In this document: positions 48,163-57,215 of the stretch, in pieces
Layout of the letters: each line of letters begins with the position of its first letter
How positions within the stretch are numbered: position 1 is the stretch's first letter
NCBI RefSeq assembly: GCF_022788635.1
Contig: NZ_CP076024.1
Location: 2,728,001-2,792,000, forward strand
Source: Methylobacter sp. S3L5C
GTDB lineage: Bacteria; Pseudomonadota; Gammaproteobacteria; Methylococcales; Methylomonadaceae
Length of the DNA stretch: 64,000 nt
Reading direction: 5' to 3'
Translations under genes and position numbers: made by a program
Notes under the pieces: model-generated
Told to the model about the DNA's origin: nothing
The model's database searches: none
The model's input: the letters and a program-made list of their open reading frames with translations, nothing else

Positions 48163-51100
48163 TCAAGCAAGTCGCGGTGTTTCGCCGCGTGCTTCCAATA
48201 ACGTTTCGCTCTGCAAATAAATAGCTTGCAATGCGTCCAGCGTTTGTTGTTGAGGTTCTGCCCACATGCCTCGACTGGCGGCTTCCAGAAGGCGTTCGGC
48301 AATGGCATTCTGCGCCCATGGATTCGCCTCTTGCAGAAAGCTCTGCATTTCGGGATCCATCGCATAAGTTTCGGCAACTTGTTCGTACATCCAGTCATCC
48401 ATGACTTGCGCTGTGGCATCATAGCCAAACAGATAATCGACCGTTGCAGTTAGCTCCAAGCCACCTTTATAACCATGACGCTGAATACTCGCCAACCACT
48501 TTGGATTGACTACCCGCGAACGGAAAACGCGCAAGGTTTCTTCTTTTAAATCCCTGACCTGAGGATGGGACGGATCATGGCTGTCACCGAAATAGTGACG
48601 TGGCTGTTGACCCGTTAAGGCACGGATAGTCGCGATCATGCCGCCATGAAATTGCAGATAATCATCACTATCAAAAATATCGTGCTCGCGATTGTCCTGA
48701 TTGTGTAACGCAACTTGAACGCCGGATAAACGAGTGCGAAACGCCTCGCGCTCATCTTTTCCTTGTTCACGGCGGCTATAGGCATAGCCACCCCAATTAA
48801 TATAACTTTCTGCAAAGTCGGCATCAGTTTGCCAGTTCTTTTCCTGAATTAGCGGCAAGATGCCTGCGCCGTAACTGCCTGGTTTCGCACCGAAAATACG
48901 GTAACCAGCCCGCTGTGAAGCAGCCTCCTCCGTTAACCCGTTACCGATCAACTTATCCAATTCTGCCAGATAATGTTTACGGACAAAATTTTGTGATAGC
49001 GGTTCGTCCAGCGCAATAACCGCATTAACCGCATCATCGATTAAATCAATTAATTGCGGAAAAGCATCACGAAAAAATCCGCTGATGCGCGTCGTAACAT
49101 CAATACGCGGTCGTTTGAGCTCCTCCAGTGGAATGACTTCAACACCGATCAACTGACGATTTTCGGGACGCCAAAGTGGACGAACACCCAATAAGGCCAA
49201 AATTTGTGCGACATCATCACCATGGGTACGCATTGCACTGGTTCCCCAGATACTGATGGCGACACTCTCCGGATAATCACCGGCTTCAATTTGATAGCGA
49301 TTAAGCACTTCATGGGCAAGTTGCTGACCGACTCGCCATGCTGATTGGGACGGTACGCTACGTGGGTCAACCGAATAAAAATTGCGTCCTGTTGGCAGAA
49401 TGTGCGCCATGCCGCGTGTCGGTGAACCGCTGGGGCCTGCCGGTATATAGCCGCCGGACAAGCCGCGCAACAGATTATCAATTTCATCTGAGGCACGCGC
49501 AAGATTAGGCACTAATTGATGGCAGGCAAAGCCAAGTACCTGCTGAATTGCGCTGAAGTCATTTGTGCAATGGATAAATATTTTCTTTAAAATAGCGTCG
49601 ATAGCGGTTGCGTTATAAGCGTATTGTTTCAACTCACTAAACAAGTTCCGGCTAAAGGTTTCAATCATTTCCAGTGCGTCCGCATTGGTTACGATGGCTC
49701 GCCCTGCAAGTTGTTCAAGAAGGCTGCATGGTTTATCCAGACGACGTCCCGGATGTTCTAGCAGACTATAAATATCCAAATTGAACAGCGTGGCGATTTC
49801 CATTTGTAACCCCGGAATAGCCTGATTGGGCAAACGCGTGAGGGAAACCAGCATGTCAACCAGCTGTTCGTTCTCGGGCGATTGCCCCAAGATATGCAAA
49901 CCATCGCGAATTTGTGCCGCACCCAGTTCGCACAGATAACCATCCAAATCTTCGATCAAATGGGCAATGTCTGACCCTGCCATTTTGGTTAAGACAGTAG
50001 GCAGCTTGTTTTGATCATGATCATGCGTGTGGGTATGAACCTGCTTTAAAGGTTGATTAAAAATACTTTTTCCGGTCTGAATCGGCTTAAAAATAGCGGG
50101 TTTTAAAGCGCCGGTTACTGGCGTATTCTTGGGAGAAAGAGGGGCGTGTGAATGCGAGTGCTCATGGTCATGATGGCTGTGCTCATGCTCGTCATGTGAG
50201 TGGTCGTGATCATGATGCAATAACCGGGCTTGCAAATCCGCATTCAGATTAGTCTCTTTCACCAACTCCCATATTTGCTGCTGCAATAGCGGCAGTTTTG
50301 CGGGATCGAGTATTTCTACCTGATAGTATTCATCCACCAGTTGCGTCAATTGCGCCAATGCGCCATAAGTATCAGCAGTAGTCATCGGTGGCGTCAGATG
50401 ATCAACTACAACGGCATGGGCCCGGCGTTTGGCCTGCGCGCCTTCGCCAGGATCATTGATAATAAAAGGATAAAATAACGGCAGGTCGGCTAATAGCGCA
50501 TCAGGAAAGCACTGCTCCGACAGTCCCACCCCTTTACCCGGCAACCATTCCAGCGTACCGTGTTTACCAACATGCACAATGGCATCTGCTTGCCATTCAT
50601 CTTTTAACCAGCGATATAAAGCGTAGTAGTGATGCGTCGGTGGCAAGTCTGGCTGATGATAAATAGCATCTGGATCCATGCCATAACCGCGCGGCGGTTG
50701 TAGCATAACGATGGCATTTCCCAACTCAAGCCCGGCTAAAGCCAGTTGACCGTTATGCACATAAGCTTCACCCGGGGGCGCCCCCCATTGTGCAATTATT
50801 TTCTCCTGCATTTCACCAGGTAAATCAGCAAACCACTCGGCATATTGCAATGTGGAAACACGGCCGACCGCATTTGCCAACTGTTCGCCGGTGAGGTAGG
50901 TATTATCGTAAGCACAACGGTCTATCAATGCGTGGATAAGCGCAGTGCCGTTATCCGGAAGATTAGCTATGCAATAACCATCGGCTTGCATGGCGTTTAA
51001 GATGTGCATTAGCGAGGCAGGCGCATCCAACCCGACGGCATTGCCGATTTGCGAGGCTTTGCTGTTCGAATTGGTAAACACAAAAGCAATGCGTTTATTG

Positions 51101-52212
51101 GCATTATTGAGTCGTTTAAGTCGTGCAAACCGCGCGGCAATGCCTGCAATTCTGGTGACGCGATCCGGTATGGGCGCGTATTCAATCAGCTCATTCGGCA
51201 ATCCGCTGGCACTGGCTTTAAACGATAGCGGGACTGTAATAATGCGTCCGTCGAATTCCGGCAAGACCACGTTCATGGCGGCATCCAGTGGATTTAATCC
51301 GCGCGGGGATAACTGCCACTGTAATTCTGTCATGCCGCTGGTAATTGCTTGCAACACGGGGACATTAAGCTGTTCCAATACCGACACTGACCAACCTGCG
51401 GGAGTTATTCCACCGGCTGTAATCTCACCCATGGCAAACGCGGTGGTATTAATCAACACGTCGATATGCGTGCCTTGTTCATTACTGAAATAGCGCAAGG
51501 CGGTCGGCAAGGTATAGCTACCGCCACCCGCACGCAAGGATGAAGTAAATACAGGCAAGACAGCCAGACCGAGCTTTTCCAGTGAGGTAATTAAGGCATC
51601 GACAAAGCGGGTATTACCACTCATCCAATGTGCACGATAGAAAACTATGCCGACACTGGGACATTCGATATTGCGGATAGTTAACCAGTCGTTAATGTCG
51701 GCATTTTGCGGTAAATCAGGGTGATAAATACCGTGTTCCGGTAACGCTATCGCAGGTTCAAATCCCAGACCTGTCAACAAAAAATGATCGGACAGATAGC
51801 GTAGAAGCTGCGCCATATTAATACTGCCACCGGCTTGAAAATAAGTGAGTACCTGATGCAGCACATCCATTGATACGGTTGAAGCTGCCGCTAATTCAGG
51901 ATCAGGCTCGCCCGTGCCGCTGATGATAATTAAGTGCTGTCCACTGCTTTGCACTTGTTTTAGCAACTCCGGAAAGCCCGGTACGCTACCCAGTCCGCCT
52001 AATACGCGCAACACAATGATTCGCGCTGAAGCCAGTTGAGGGATAAGTGCCGCCGGTTGTTGCGCTTCACTTTCCAATGTCTGTAGGTTAAAACCGCTCA
52101 CTTGCGCAAAATCTTCAGGCAGTTGCCCTAGCGCATTGTGTAACACGGTTAAATCATTGGCGGTATGGGTCAATAATGCAATTGATGCGCTCATCGCTTT
52201 AAGCTCAGACAT
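48163..52212 (-). CDS. cobN: Cobaltochelatase subunit CobN with His-rich insertion
   Basis: The large porphyrin-binding subunit (1349 aa) of an ATP-driven cobalt chelatase, related to ChlH. Family blocks: WLPGKGVGLSEQCFPDALLAD (split across the active region), PTHHYYALYRWLKDEW, DGYLCELGAAQIRDGLHILG, and GAKPGSYGAGILPLI. Two His clusters are inserted at about residues 664-690 (DHDHSHDEHEHSHHDHEHSH) and 724-732 (HTHTHDHD), a probable cobalt store or delivery site. The start is ATG at 52212, which overlaps the ferredoxin stop by 8 bases. ChlID follows after 7 bases. Confidence 0.95.
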   Translation of the reverse strand: MSELKAMSASIALLTHTANDLTVLHNALGQLPEDFAQVSGFNLQTLESEAQQPAALIPQLASARIIVLRVLGGLGSVPGFPELLKQVQSSGQHLIIISGTGEPDPELAAASTVSMDVLHQVLTYFQAGGSINMAQLLRYLSDHFLLTGLGFEPAIALPEHGIYHPDLPQNADINDWLTIRNIECPSVGIVFYRAHWMSGNTRFVDALITSLEKLGLAVLPVFTSSLRAGGGSYTLPTALRYFSNEQGTHIDVLINTTAFAMGEITAGGITPAGWSVSVLEQLNVPVLQAITSGMTELQWQLSPRGLNPLDAAMNVVLPEFDGRIITVPLSFKASASGLPNELIEYAPIPDRVTRIAGIAARFARLKRLNNANKRIAFVFTNSNSKASQIGNAVGLDAPASLMHILNAMQADGYCIANLPDNGTALIHALIDRCAYDNTYLTGEQLANAVGRVSTLQYAEWFADLPGEMQEKIIAQWGAPPGEAYVHNGQLALAGLELGNAIVMLQPPRGYGMDPDAIYHQPDLPPTHHYYALYRWLKDEWQADAIVHVGKHGTLEWLPGKGVGLSEQCFPDALLADLPLFYPFIINDPGEGAQAKRRAHAVVVDHLTPPMTTADTYGALAQLTQLVDEYYQVEILDPAKLPLLQQQIWELVKETNLNADLQARLLHHDHDHSHDEHEHSHHDHEHSHSHAPLSPKNTPVTGALKPAIFKPIQTGKSIFNQPLKQVHTHTHDHDQNKLPTVLTKMAGSDIAHLIEDLDGYLCELGAAQIRDGLHILGQSPENEQLVDMLVSLTRLPNQAIPGLQMEIATLFNLDIYSLLEHPGRRLDKPCSLLEQLAGRAIVTNADALEMIETFSRNLFSELKQYAYNATAIDAILKKIFIHCTNDFSAIQQVLGFACHQLVPNLARASDEIDNLLRGLSGGYIPAGPSGSPTRGMAHILPTGRNFYSVDPRSVPSQSAWRVGQQLAHEVLNRYQIEAGDYPESVAISIWGTSAMRTHGDDVAQILALLGVRPLWRPENRQLIGVEVIPLEELKRPRIDVTTRISGFFRDAFPQLIDLIDDAVNAVIALDEPLSQNFVRKHYLAELDKLIGNGLTEEAASQRAGYRIFGAKPGSYGAGILPLIQEKNWQTDADFAESYINWGGYAYSRREQGKDEREAFRTRLSGVQVALHNQDNREHDIFDSDDYLQFHGGMIATIRALTGQQPRHYFGDSHDPSHPQVRDLKEETLRVFRSRVVNPKWLASIQRHGYKGGLELTATVDYLFGYDATAQVMDDWMYEQVAETYAMDPEMQSFLQEANPWAQNAIAERLLEAASRGMWAEPQQQTLDALQAIYLQSETLLEARGETPRLA

Positions 52213-52516
52213 CACCCACACCCAAGCGGTGGATAATATGCTCACTCACTTCGTTACTACCTTGCAGGTGTTCTTCGACTATACGCTCCAGCACCGACTC
52301 ATTCGTGCAGCTATACCAAACCCCCTCAGGATAAACAACTAATATTGGACCGTTTTTGCAAACAGCAAAACAGTTCGAGCGAGTTCGTTTCACTTTTAAT
52401 TCAGGGCGACTATCGATTTTTTCACCCAGCTTTTTAAACATTGCTTCGCTTTGCTTGCCGTCTTGCGTGCAGCGTGAACCGGTGCACATCAATACATGTT
52501 TGGAATAGGTACGCAT
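52205..52516 (-). CDS. Thioredoxin-fold 2Fe-2S ferredoxin
   Basis: A 103-residue ferredoxin. The cluster Cys are 11, 16, 49 and 53 (LMCTGSRCTQDG; SNCFAVCKNGP), the spacing of thioredoxin-like 2Fe-2S ferredoxins, followed by VYPEGVWYSC. Such genes recur next to cobN and cbtAB; they may supply electrons for cobalt reduction or ring reduction, an inference. It ends inside the cobN start and begins one base into cbtA. Confidence 0.88.
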   Translation of the reverse strand: MRTYSKHVLMCTGSRCTQDGKQSEAMFKKLGEKIDSRPELKVKRTRSNCFAVCKNGPILVVYPEGVWYSCTNESVLERIVEEHLQGSNEVSEHIIHRLGVGDV

Positions 52517-53244
52517 TATTTGTTAGAGACCTGATGTTTGCTTGAAAAAAATGCCATTAAGCTACCCAGAACCAACCAAAATACCACGTTGGCAAAAGCA
52601 GTTGCCGCTATAAAGAGATGAGCCAACTCAGCGGGTGCGGCACTACTGTGAACGTCGGGTTGCGGTGCGCCTATCCAATGCGGCGATACCAGCAATACGA
52701 ACCCCAGTAGTTTATTTAACCTGGTTTTAGAAAAAAACAACAGCCACAGTCCAACGGTAGTCATTAAAACAGTCATCAACCACCAAAGCTGTCGATCATG
52801 TAAATTAGCAGATTCAGTACCGGGAACTTCCGGAGGCAAGCCCAACGAGGGCGCGACAAAAAAAACAGTGTAACCCGCCAATCCCCACAGCAAACCGTTA
52901 CGCCAATGACTAACCGGGCCGCGTAGATTAATGGTAGCGCCCAGCAATAGCGCAAAACCGACAGCCAAACTAATATTGGTCACTGCCGTATAAACTGTTC
53001 GCTCCCAACCATTTTCGGGTTGCCATTCTACGGCTTCATGATGATCATGTATTTTGGTCTCTTTACTATCATCATGAGTATGAGTAGTAATAACTGTGAC
53101 CGTTGCTTGCTTTTCATAAGCTTCAGCTTGGATTAATACTGGAATAACTTGAATACTCTGAAGAGCCGTCAATAATAAACCTGTCCAGAACCCTGACCAT
53201 AGCGCAGAGACTACAAGTATCTTGAAGGTAGACAGGTTAAGCAC
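52516..53244 (-). CDS. cbtA: Cobalt transporter subunit CbtA
   Basis: An inner-membrane protein with about five helices; the first is LVVSALWSGFWTGLLLTALQ. It has a His/Asp-rich loop (TTHTHDDSKETKIHDHHEA) between helices 1 and 2 and ends with LAHLFIAATAFANVVFWLVLG. CbtA with CbtB is a predicted cobalt importer found downstream of B12 riboswitches. The start is unclear: a GTG at 53244 just after the cbtB stop gives 242 aa and best matches the usual family start, while ATGs at 53283 and 53292 lie within cbtB. Confidence 0.85.
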   Translation of the reverse strand: MLNLSTFKILVVSALWSGFWTGLLLTALQSIQVIPVLIQAEAYEKQATVTVITTHTHDDSKETKIHDHHEAVEWQPENGWERTVYTAVTNISLAVGFALLLGATINLRGPVSHWRNGLLWGLAGYTVFFVAPSLGLPPEVPGTESANLHDRQLWWLMTVLMTTVGLWLLFFSKTRLNKLLGFVLLVSPHWIGAPQPDVHSSAAPAELAHLFIAATAFANVVFWLVLGSLMAFFSSKHQVSNK

Positions 53245-53245
53245 A

Positions 53246-53443
53246 TTAATGGCACGGAAAACTGGCGGAATGACGACCGTCATGCGCTGCATTGTGAAAT
53301 TGTATCGTTTCAGAAAAACCTGCACCATACAGAAGCGCCAAGCCTAATATGCCGGCAAGCAGGCTAGGTAAGATGCTATCTTTTAAAGCATTTGAAAGGG
53401 ATGGTGTATCGACGTTAGCAGTTAATAAAGGTACTAAAGACAT
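53246..53443 (-). CDS. cbtB: Cobalt transporter subunit CbtB
   Basis: A 65-residue one-helix protein: helix ILPSLLAGILGLALLYGAGF, then the C-terminal metal-binding motif FHNAAHDGRHSASFPCH, the hallmark of CbtB (His, His, His, Cys, His). The ATG at 53443 has an AGGAG ribosome site; upstream in-frame ATG has none. It is the first gene behind the cobalamin riboswitch. Confidence 0.9.
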   Translation of the reverse strand: MSLVPLLTANVDTPSLSNALKDSILPSLLAGILGLALLYGAGFSETIQFHNAAHDGRHSASFPCH

Positions 53444-53589
53444 ATTTTTCTCCTGTGAAAGGCAATAATAAGTAAATAACACAATATTGATCGTGTTAAA
53501 AAAATAATTTGCAGAAGGAGAAAACAAAAAGATGGACACGGGAACAGCAATCCATCTGAACGCCCTCCGCGTACAAATCTGACGATCAC

Positions 53590-53750
53590 CTTAGGCCGGT
53601 CTCCGGGCTTACAAGCGGAAATTATTCCAAAAATTTACGCCTTCCCATGAATGACACAGTGGCTTATGCAAATTTTCTACTTGTTTACCGTTGCGGGGGC
53701 AGCGTAGGTTTTGTTAGCCTTTAAAGCAATCTCACCTACTTCCCGTTTAA
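53590..53750 (-). promoter_or_regulatory. Cobalamin (B12) riboswitch
   Basis: Read on the minus strand, conserved elements occur in order: GGGAAGTAGGTG (about 53730-53744), the B12 box GCTGCCCCCGCAACGGTAAA (53683-53702), GCCACTGTG (about 53654-53662), GGGAAGGCG (about 53638-53646) and AAGCCCGGAGACCGGCC (53594-53610). cbtB starts about 150 bases downstream, leaving room for an expression platform. It should turn down cbtBA and the rest of the minus-strand cobalamin operon when B12 is plentiful. Confidence 0.92.
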
Positions 53751-54399
53751 ATTCTAAAGACAGACTGTCCCAGAATACCTAATGCGATTTTTACAACCGG
53801 TAGTATAGGCACTGAATAAAAAACTAGCAAGATTAGTTCATTATTTCAACAGGTATTAGCTCAATGAATCAGAATTATCAGAATCATTGAACCACTTTAA
53901 TTGTGTCCGTAAAATTACCACATTCCCAACAATAATAAGAGTTGGCGTCTGAATCGTAAGTGATTTTTATTATTTCAAACAGCGTAGTTAATGTTCCCGT
54001 AAATATTCTTTGTTGCACCATTGTCCCTCGCTCTATCAATGCGATTGGTAAATCCTTATCAGCCCCATGTAATATTAAGTTAGGCGATTTGCGAAGAAAA
54101 TATTACCCTTTCAATGTAGGATGTCTTCTTTATTTTTCCACTGAGTACAATTACGCAATCCACTCCCAAGCCAATTCTATTGCTCTTAAGCGCATCTCAA
54201 ATCGAAGATTTGAAGTTGGCGAGTACTAAAATGTCAGGTGCGGAGCGCAGGGCTTTTCAGGCGCTTATGACATTAAAATATTACACAGGTAACACCCGAT
54301 TAGCGGAGGATATTTGGTTGGGGTCGTTATACCGTTCAGTTAGGACTTAATGATCAAAGCACCTGAATTATTTGTCAGGGAGTGCAAGCGACTTGCAGT
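53751..54399. other. Non-coding gap
   Basis: About 650 bases upstream of the riboswitch. It should carry the cobalamin operon promoter at its left end; short ORFs show no family sign. It marks the border between the conserved cluster and the accessory region. Confidence 0.4.
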
Positions 54400-54640
54400 G
54401 GAAATAAATTAGGGGAAGAAAAGCATCCTGATGTGGCCCAGGCACTATAGGCAATGGCAGATTCTTACAGCCAGCAAGATCCGACCTTTCATACTTCACT
54501 GTTATATACGCGACTGACCGCAGCGAAAGCTTTGGAACAGTTAACTACCCAAGGCTTCCAAGCGGATCAACTACCATCACCCAGCACCATGGCGGAGGTT
54601 TTGAACCGCAATAGTTACCGACTACAAACTACCAAGGGCC
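54400..54640 (+). pseudogene. Transposase N-terminal fragment (ISAzo13-like)
   Basis: The frame GNKLGEEKHPDVAQAL, an in-frame TAG at 54448-54450, then AMADSYSQQDPTFHTS, LLYTRLTAAKALEQL and PSTMAEVLNRNSYRLQTT resemble the N-terminal region of ISAzo13-type transposases (SQxDPxF, YTRLTA, NRxGYRLR). The DDE domain is missing: the sequence breaks at about 54640 into the end of a truncated integrase on the opposite strand. Internal stop and truncation show it is dead. The family label is from recollection of motifs. Confidence 0.5.
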
Positions 54641-54801
54641 AGTTTTTGCCTTGTCTTATTAAACGTATAAATAAACCGCCACAACTTAGCGCCATTTTTG
54701 CCCACAAACAAAAACAGTCCATCACCATCATTAATCATGTAATTTTTTTCTTTAGACTTGGCTGCCTTGTAGGTCACGTCTTTATTGATATTCTTAGCCA
54801 T
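54622..54801 (-). pseudogene. Tyrosine integrase, N-terminal fragment
   Basis: From the ATG at 54801: MAKNINKDVTYKAAKSK, then YMINDGDGLFLFVGKNGAKLW and RFIYTFNKTRQKLALGSL. This is the arm-DNA-binding domain (DUF4102) of P4-type integrases, which use tRNA 3' ends as target. Only about 60 residues remain of ~400; the core and catalytic domains are gone. The gene start faces the tRNA-like fragment at 54976. Confidence 0.7.
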
Positions 54802-54911
54802 AGTGTGTCCTTTATTGTGTCTTTTTTTTGACACTATAGCAAAGGACACAATAAAGGACACACTTTTAGGTGAATACGGTTGTATCTGGTACCATTTCGT
54901 TGGACAATAAA

Positions 54912-54942
54912 AAACCCGCTAAGCCTTACGACTTGCGGGTTT
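54912..54942 (-). terminator. Rho-independent terminator, minus strand
   Basis: Eight-base arms AAACCCGC / GCGGGTTT with a T-run on the minus strand (GGGTTTTTTATTG). It would end transcripts coming from the tRNA-like site at 54976-54999, in keeping with a former tRNA gene there. Confidence 0.65.
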
Positions 54943-54975
54943 ATGTATTTCTTTGCACGGTAATAAATCCTCGAA

Positions 54976-54999
54976 TGGTACCGAGGGCCGGTATTGAAT
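54976..54999 (-). other. tRNA 3'-end-like fragment, possible att site
   Basis: The minus strand reads ATTCAATACCGGCC followed by CTCGGTACCA: a T-loop-like TTCAATA, the 3' side of a T-stem and acceptor stem, and a CCA end. No 5' half of a tRNA is present upstream. With the P4-type integrase relic 175 bases away and a terminator just behind, it fits the attachment site left by an integrated element. Confidence 0.4.
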
Positions 55000-55331
55000 T
55001 TATCCATAACTAATTGTTTATAATTAAGATATTATTTGAAATTTATAAAAGGTAACGATTAAGGTAACGTTTTTATTTTTTACCCCTCCCATCAAATTGT
55101 CTAAATTTGTTTCCAGATTTGGATATGAATTTGATATATCCATATTCTTAATTTTATTTATTTTCAGACTTAATCTGACGATTTAAGAGCTAAACCTAAC
55201 TTTACCCGTTTTTGACTGCCTGTTATCGACCCAGACCAGCCATAGGACTTTAGTTTTTCACTCCCCTAAACCTGCCATTCGCGAAGATCAGTAAACGACC
55301 TACGAGAGTCAATCTTTCCAGATTTTTCAAA

Positions 55332-55446
55332 TATAGACTTTCAGAAATTAAATTTCCAACTTATGTCGCTGTAAGCCCATACAGATAACATCCCTTGAAG
55401 GGATGGTATCTGTCAACATTGAAATTATTTATCTGAAAATCTATAG
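55332..55446. repeat. MITE-like element, left copy
   Basis: About 115 bases. Ends TATAGACTTTCAGAAATTAA and the complement-like ATTTATCTGAAAATCTATAG form terminal inverted repeats; the centre is a palindrome ACAGATAACATCCCTTGAAG with its partner. A second copy lies at 59004-59119 in the opposite orientation; a partial relative is near 31331. Confidence 0.72.
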
Positions 55447-55770
55447 CAACATAACACCAGAAAGCCGACAATCGATTCTAGAAAACCCTTTAATACATAT
55501 CATATAGAGGCCTTCGCAATTACGCTACATAAAACTGCTTGCCAATTAGCTCATACGTTTGCGGTGTCGTTTAATCAAATAGTCTTCTATTAAATAGTTT
55601 TCTCTCACTACTAATCTCTATTAAAAAGCATCAGAGAAGGTAAAAATAATGCCAACTCAAACTTTTCGGGATAAATTGATAAATAAGTTCCCTACAAAGA
55701 AAGAATAGTGATATACTTCTTTTCGTCGGGACATATTTAATCCTGCGTTCATTTATAGGCGAGGTGAGTT

Positions 55771-56799
55771 ATGGTAGATTTGGCAAAAATAACAAAAGAT
55801 GATGCAAAAGAAGCCGCAATAAAGTTTTTGGGTATTTTAGCTATGTGGACAGATTGTCTTTTTGATGGGAAGGCAGGTGCTCGACTATTAAATATTGATC
55901 AACTGGGTTATGAGGGTGGAGATATTCATTACGATGGATCTACAGAAGCTCTTGAGTCGTATATATTGAGTAGCAATTTAGCTGAAGCTGTTTTTGTAAC
56001 AAAAATCGAACAGATTTTTGAATTTGCAAAATGGGGGACTGGGTCAATAAAAAATGAACTTGGTGATCACTTAATAGATGGAAATCACTTAATAGATTTA
56101 TTAACAGAATTTGGATCGTTCCGTAATGTTTTTGAGCGTAAATCTGGCCGTAGATTAGGACAAACGACTCTCCCGTTTCTACCTTTTAAAGATGATGGAG
56201 TGAATAATCTTGAAGTATTTAATATCAAAGGGAATTTGATTTTAGATATTTTGCTGACCATTACCGATGCCGCCTATGCAAGGTGGAAGCTTACAGATTA
56301 TCATCAATTGACACTCGAGGAAATAGCATTACTTGCAGGAGTAGGTATAAAAACTGTTAGAAATGCAGTGAGCTCTAAAGGACATGATCGATTAGTAATA
56401 GCAGCAGGCGAAAAATACATTGATCATGACGAGGCTTATAGGTGGTTGCTCACTAAGAAAGGTTTTACAGGTCCATTTTCATACGATGCGGAACCAAGTT
56501 ATGAGTCTTATGAAACATTGGGGCAATTTAGACACCACTGTTTTGTTTTACGAAAGCTAGCAAATCTTGAAATTACGGATTTATCTAAGAGCATGGGTTG
56601 GGATGAATTGTTAACAGATGCCTACACAAACCTTGAAAATCTAGTCGCAACGGAATCGCTAGAGTTATTAACACCAGTATTACTAATGGCGCTGGGAAAT
56701 TTTTATCAATCCCTATACCTAACGACCTTTGTGGTTGAAGGAAGCAAAATATTAGCATCAGTAGTCGCTGAACTTCGCGCTAAAACATTATTTAACTGA
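55771..56799 (+). CDS. Hypothetical protein with central helix-turn-helix
   Basis: A 342-residue protein, not matched to a family I can name. A likely helix-turn-helix lies at about 180-210 (LTLEEIALLAGVGIKTVRNA), followed by a short wing-like part (EKYIDHDEAYRWLL). The N-terminal 150 residues are mostly helical; there is no signal or membrane segment. It is the first gene of a three-gene plus-strand group ending in a DUF262 protein, with AGGCGAGG as ribosome site. DNA binding, regulation of the group or target recognition are possible roles. Confidence 0.6.
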   Translation: MVDLAKITKDDAKEAAIKFLGILAMWTDCLFDGKAGARLLNIDQLGYEGGDIHYDGSTEALESYILSSNLAEAVFVTKIEQIFEFAKWGTGSIKNELGDHLIDGNHLIDLLTEFGSFRNVFERKSGRRLGQTTLPFLPFKDDGVNNLEVFNIKGNLILDILLTITDAAYARWKLTDYHQLTLEEIALLAGVGIKTVRNAVSSKGHDRLVIAAGEKYIDHDEAYRWLLTKKGFTGPFSYDAEPSYESYETLGQFRHHCFVLRKLANLEITDLSKSMGWDELLTDAYTNLENLVATESLELLTPVLLMALGNFYQSLYLTTFVVEGSKILASVVAELRAKTLFN

Positions 56800-56823
56800 C
56801 CTAAATAAATTAAGGGAACTGTC

Positions 56824-57111
56824 ATGATTTTAACAAAACACACAGAAGTCCGAATACAACAACGTTGTATACCAGAGCTCGTTTTGGATTTACTCCTTCA
56901 ATATGGAGAAGTTGAACATCAGCATGGAGGGACGGATTTGGTTTATTTTAAATCTAAAAGCTTTACCAAGGCACGCAAACACTTAGAAAATATGCTGAAG
57001 GAATTCGATAAAATGAAAGACACTTATTTGGTCAGGAGCAAGCAAGATGAAAACAATATCATTATTACGTCAGGTTATCTAAAGGGCAGTCCGAGGACAA
57101 AAACCAAGTGA
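56824..57111 (+). CDS. Small DUF4258-like hypothetical protein
   Basis: A 95-residue protein starting MILTKHTEVRIQQRCIPELV, a pattern (H-x3-R-x2-QR-I) seen in DUF4258-type and other small RelE-like folds. A Lys-rich helix (KARKHLENMLKEFDKMKD) and a C-terminal strand (NNIIITSGYLKG) follow. It begins 24 bases after the previous gene and precedes the DUF262 gene by 104. It might be a toxin-like or RNA-binding component, but no catalytic residue is certain. Confidence 0.55.
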   Translation: MILTKHTEVRIQQRCIPELVLDLLLQYGEVEHQHGGTDLVYFKSKSFTKARKHLENMLKEFDKMKDTYLVRSKQDENNIIITSGYLKGSPRTKTK

Positions 57112-57215
57112 ATGTTAAAAATCTTGTTATCAGAATAACCTTAATTTAATCAAGTAGCATATATTTATTCTGCTATCCAAAAATCTAATTTTGTAGTAAC
57201 AATAAGGAAGATATA

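Larger units (their letters stand above)
54802..55770. other. AT-rich gap with att-like site, terminator and MITE
   Basis: About 970 bases with no gene. It contains a hairpin at 54912-54942, a tRNA-3'-end-like sequence at 54976-54999 and the MITE-like repeat at 55332-55446. The rest is AT-rich without coding signal. Confidence 0.5.

Noticed and set aside
53960-54229. 89-codon plus-strand ORF left of the transposase relic
   Set aside because: Composition and sequence look non-coding; no start signal or family likeness.
54454-54831. 125-codon plus-strand ORF
   Set aside because: Its first part is the transposase relic and its second part is antisense to the integrase fragment, so it is a chance fusion rather than a gene.
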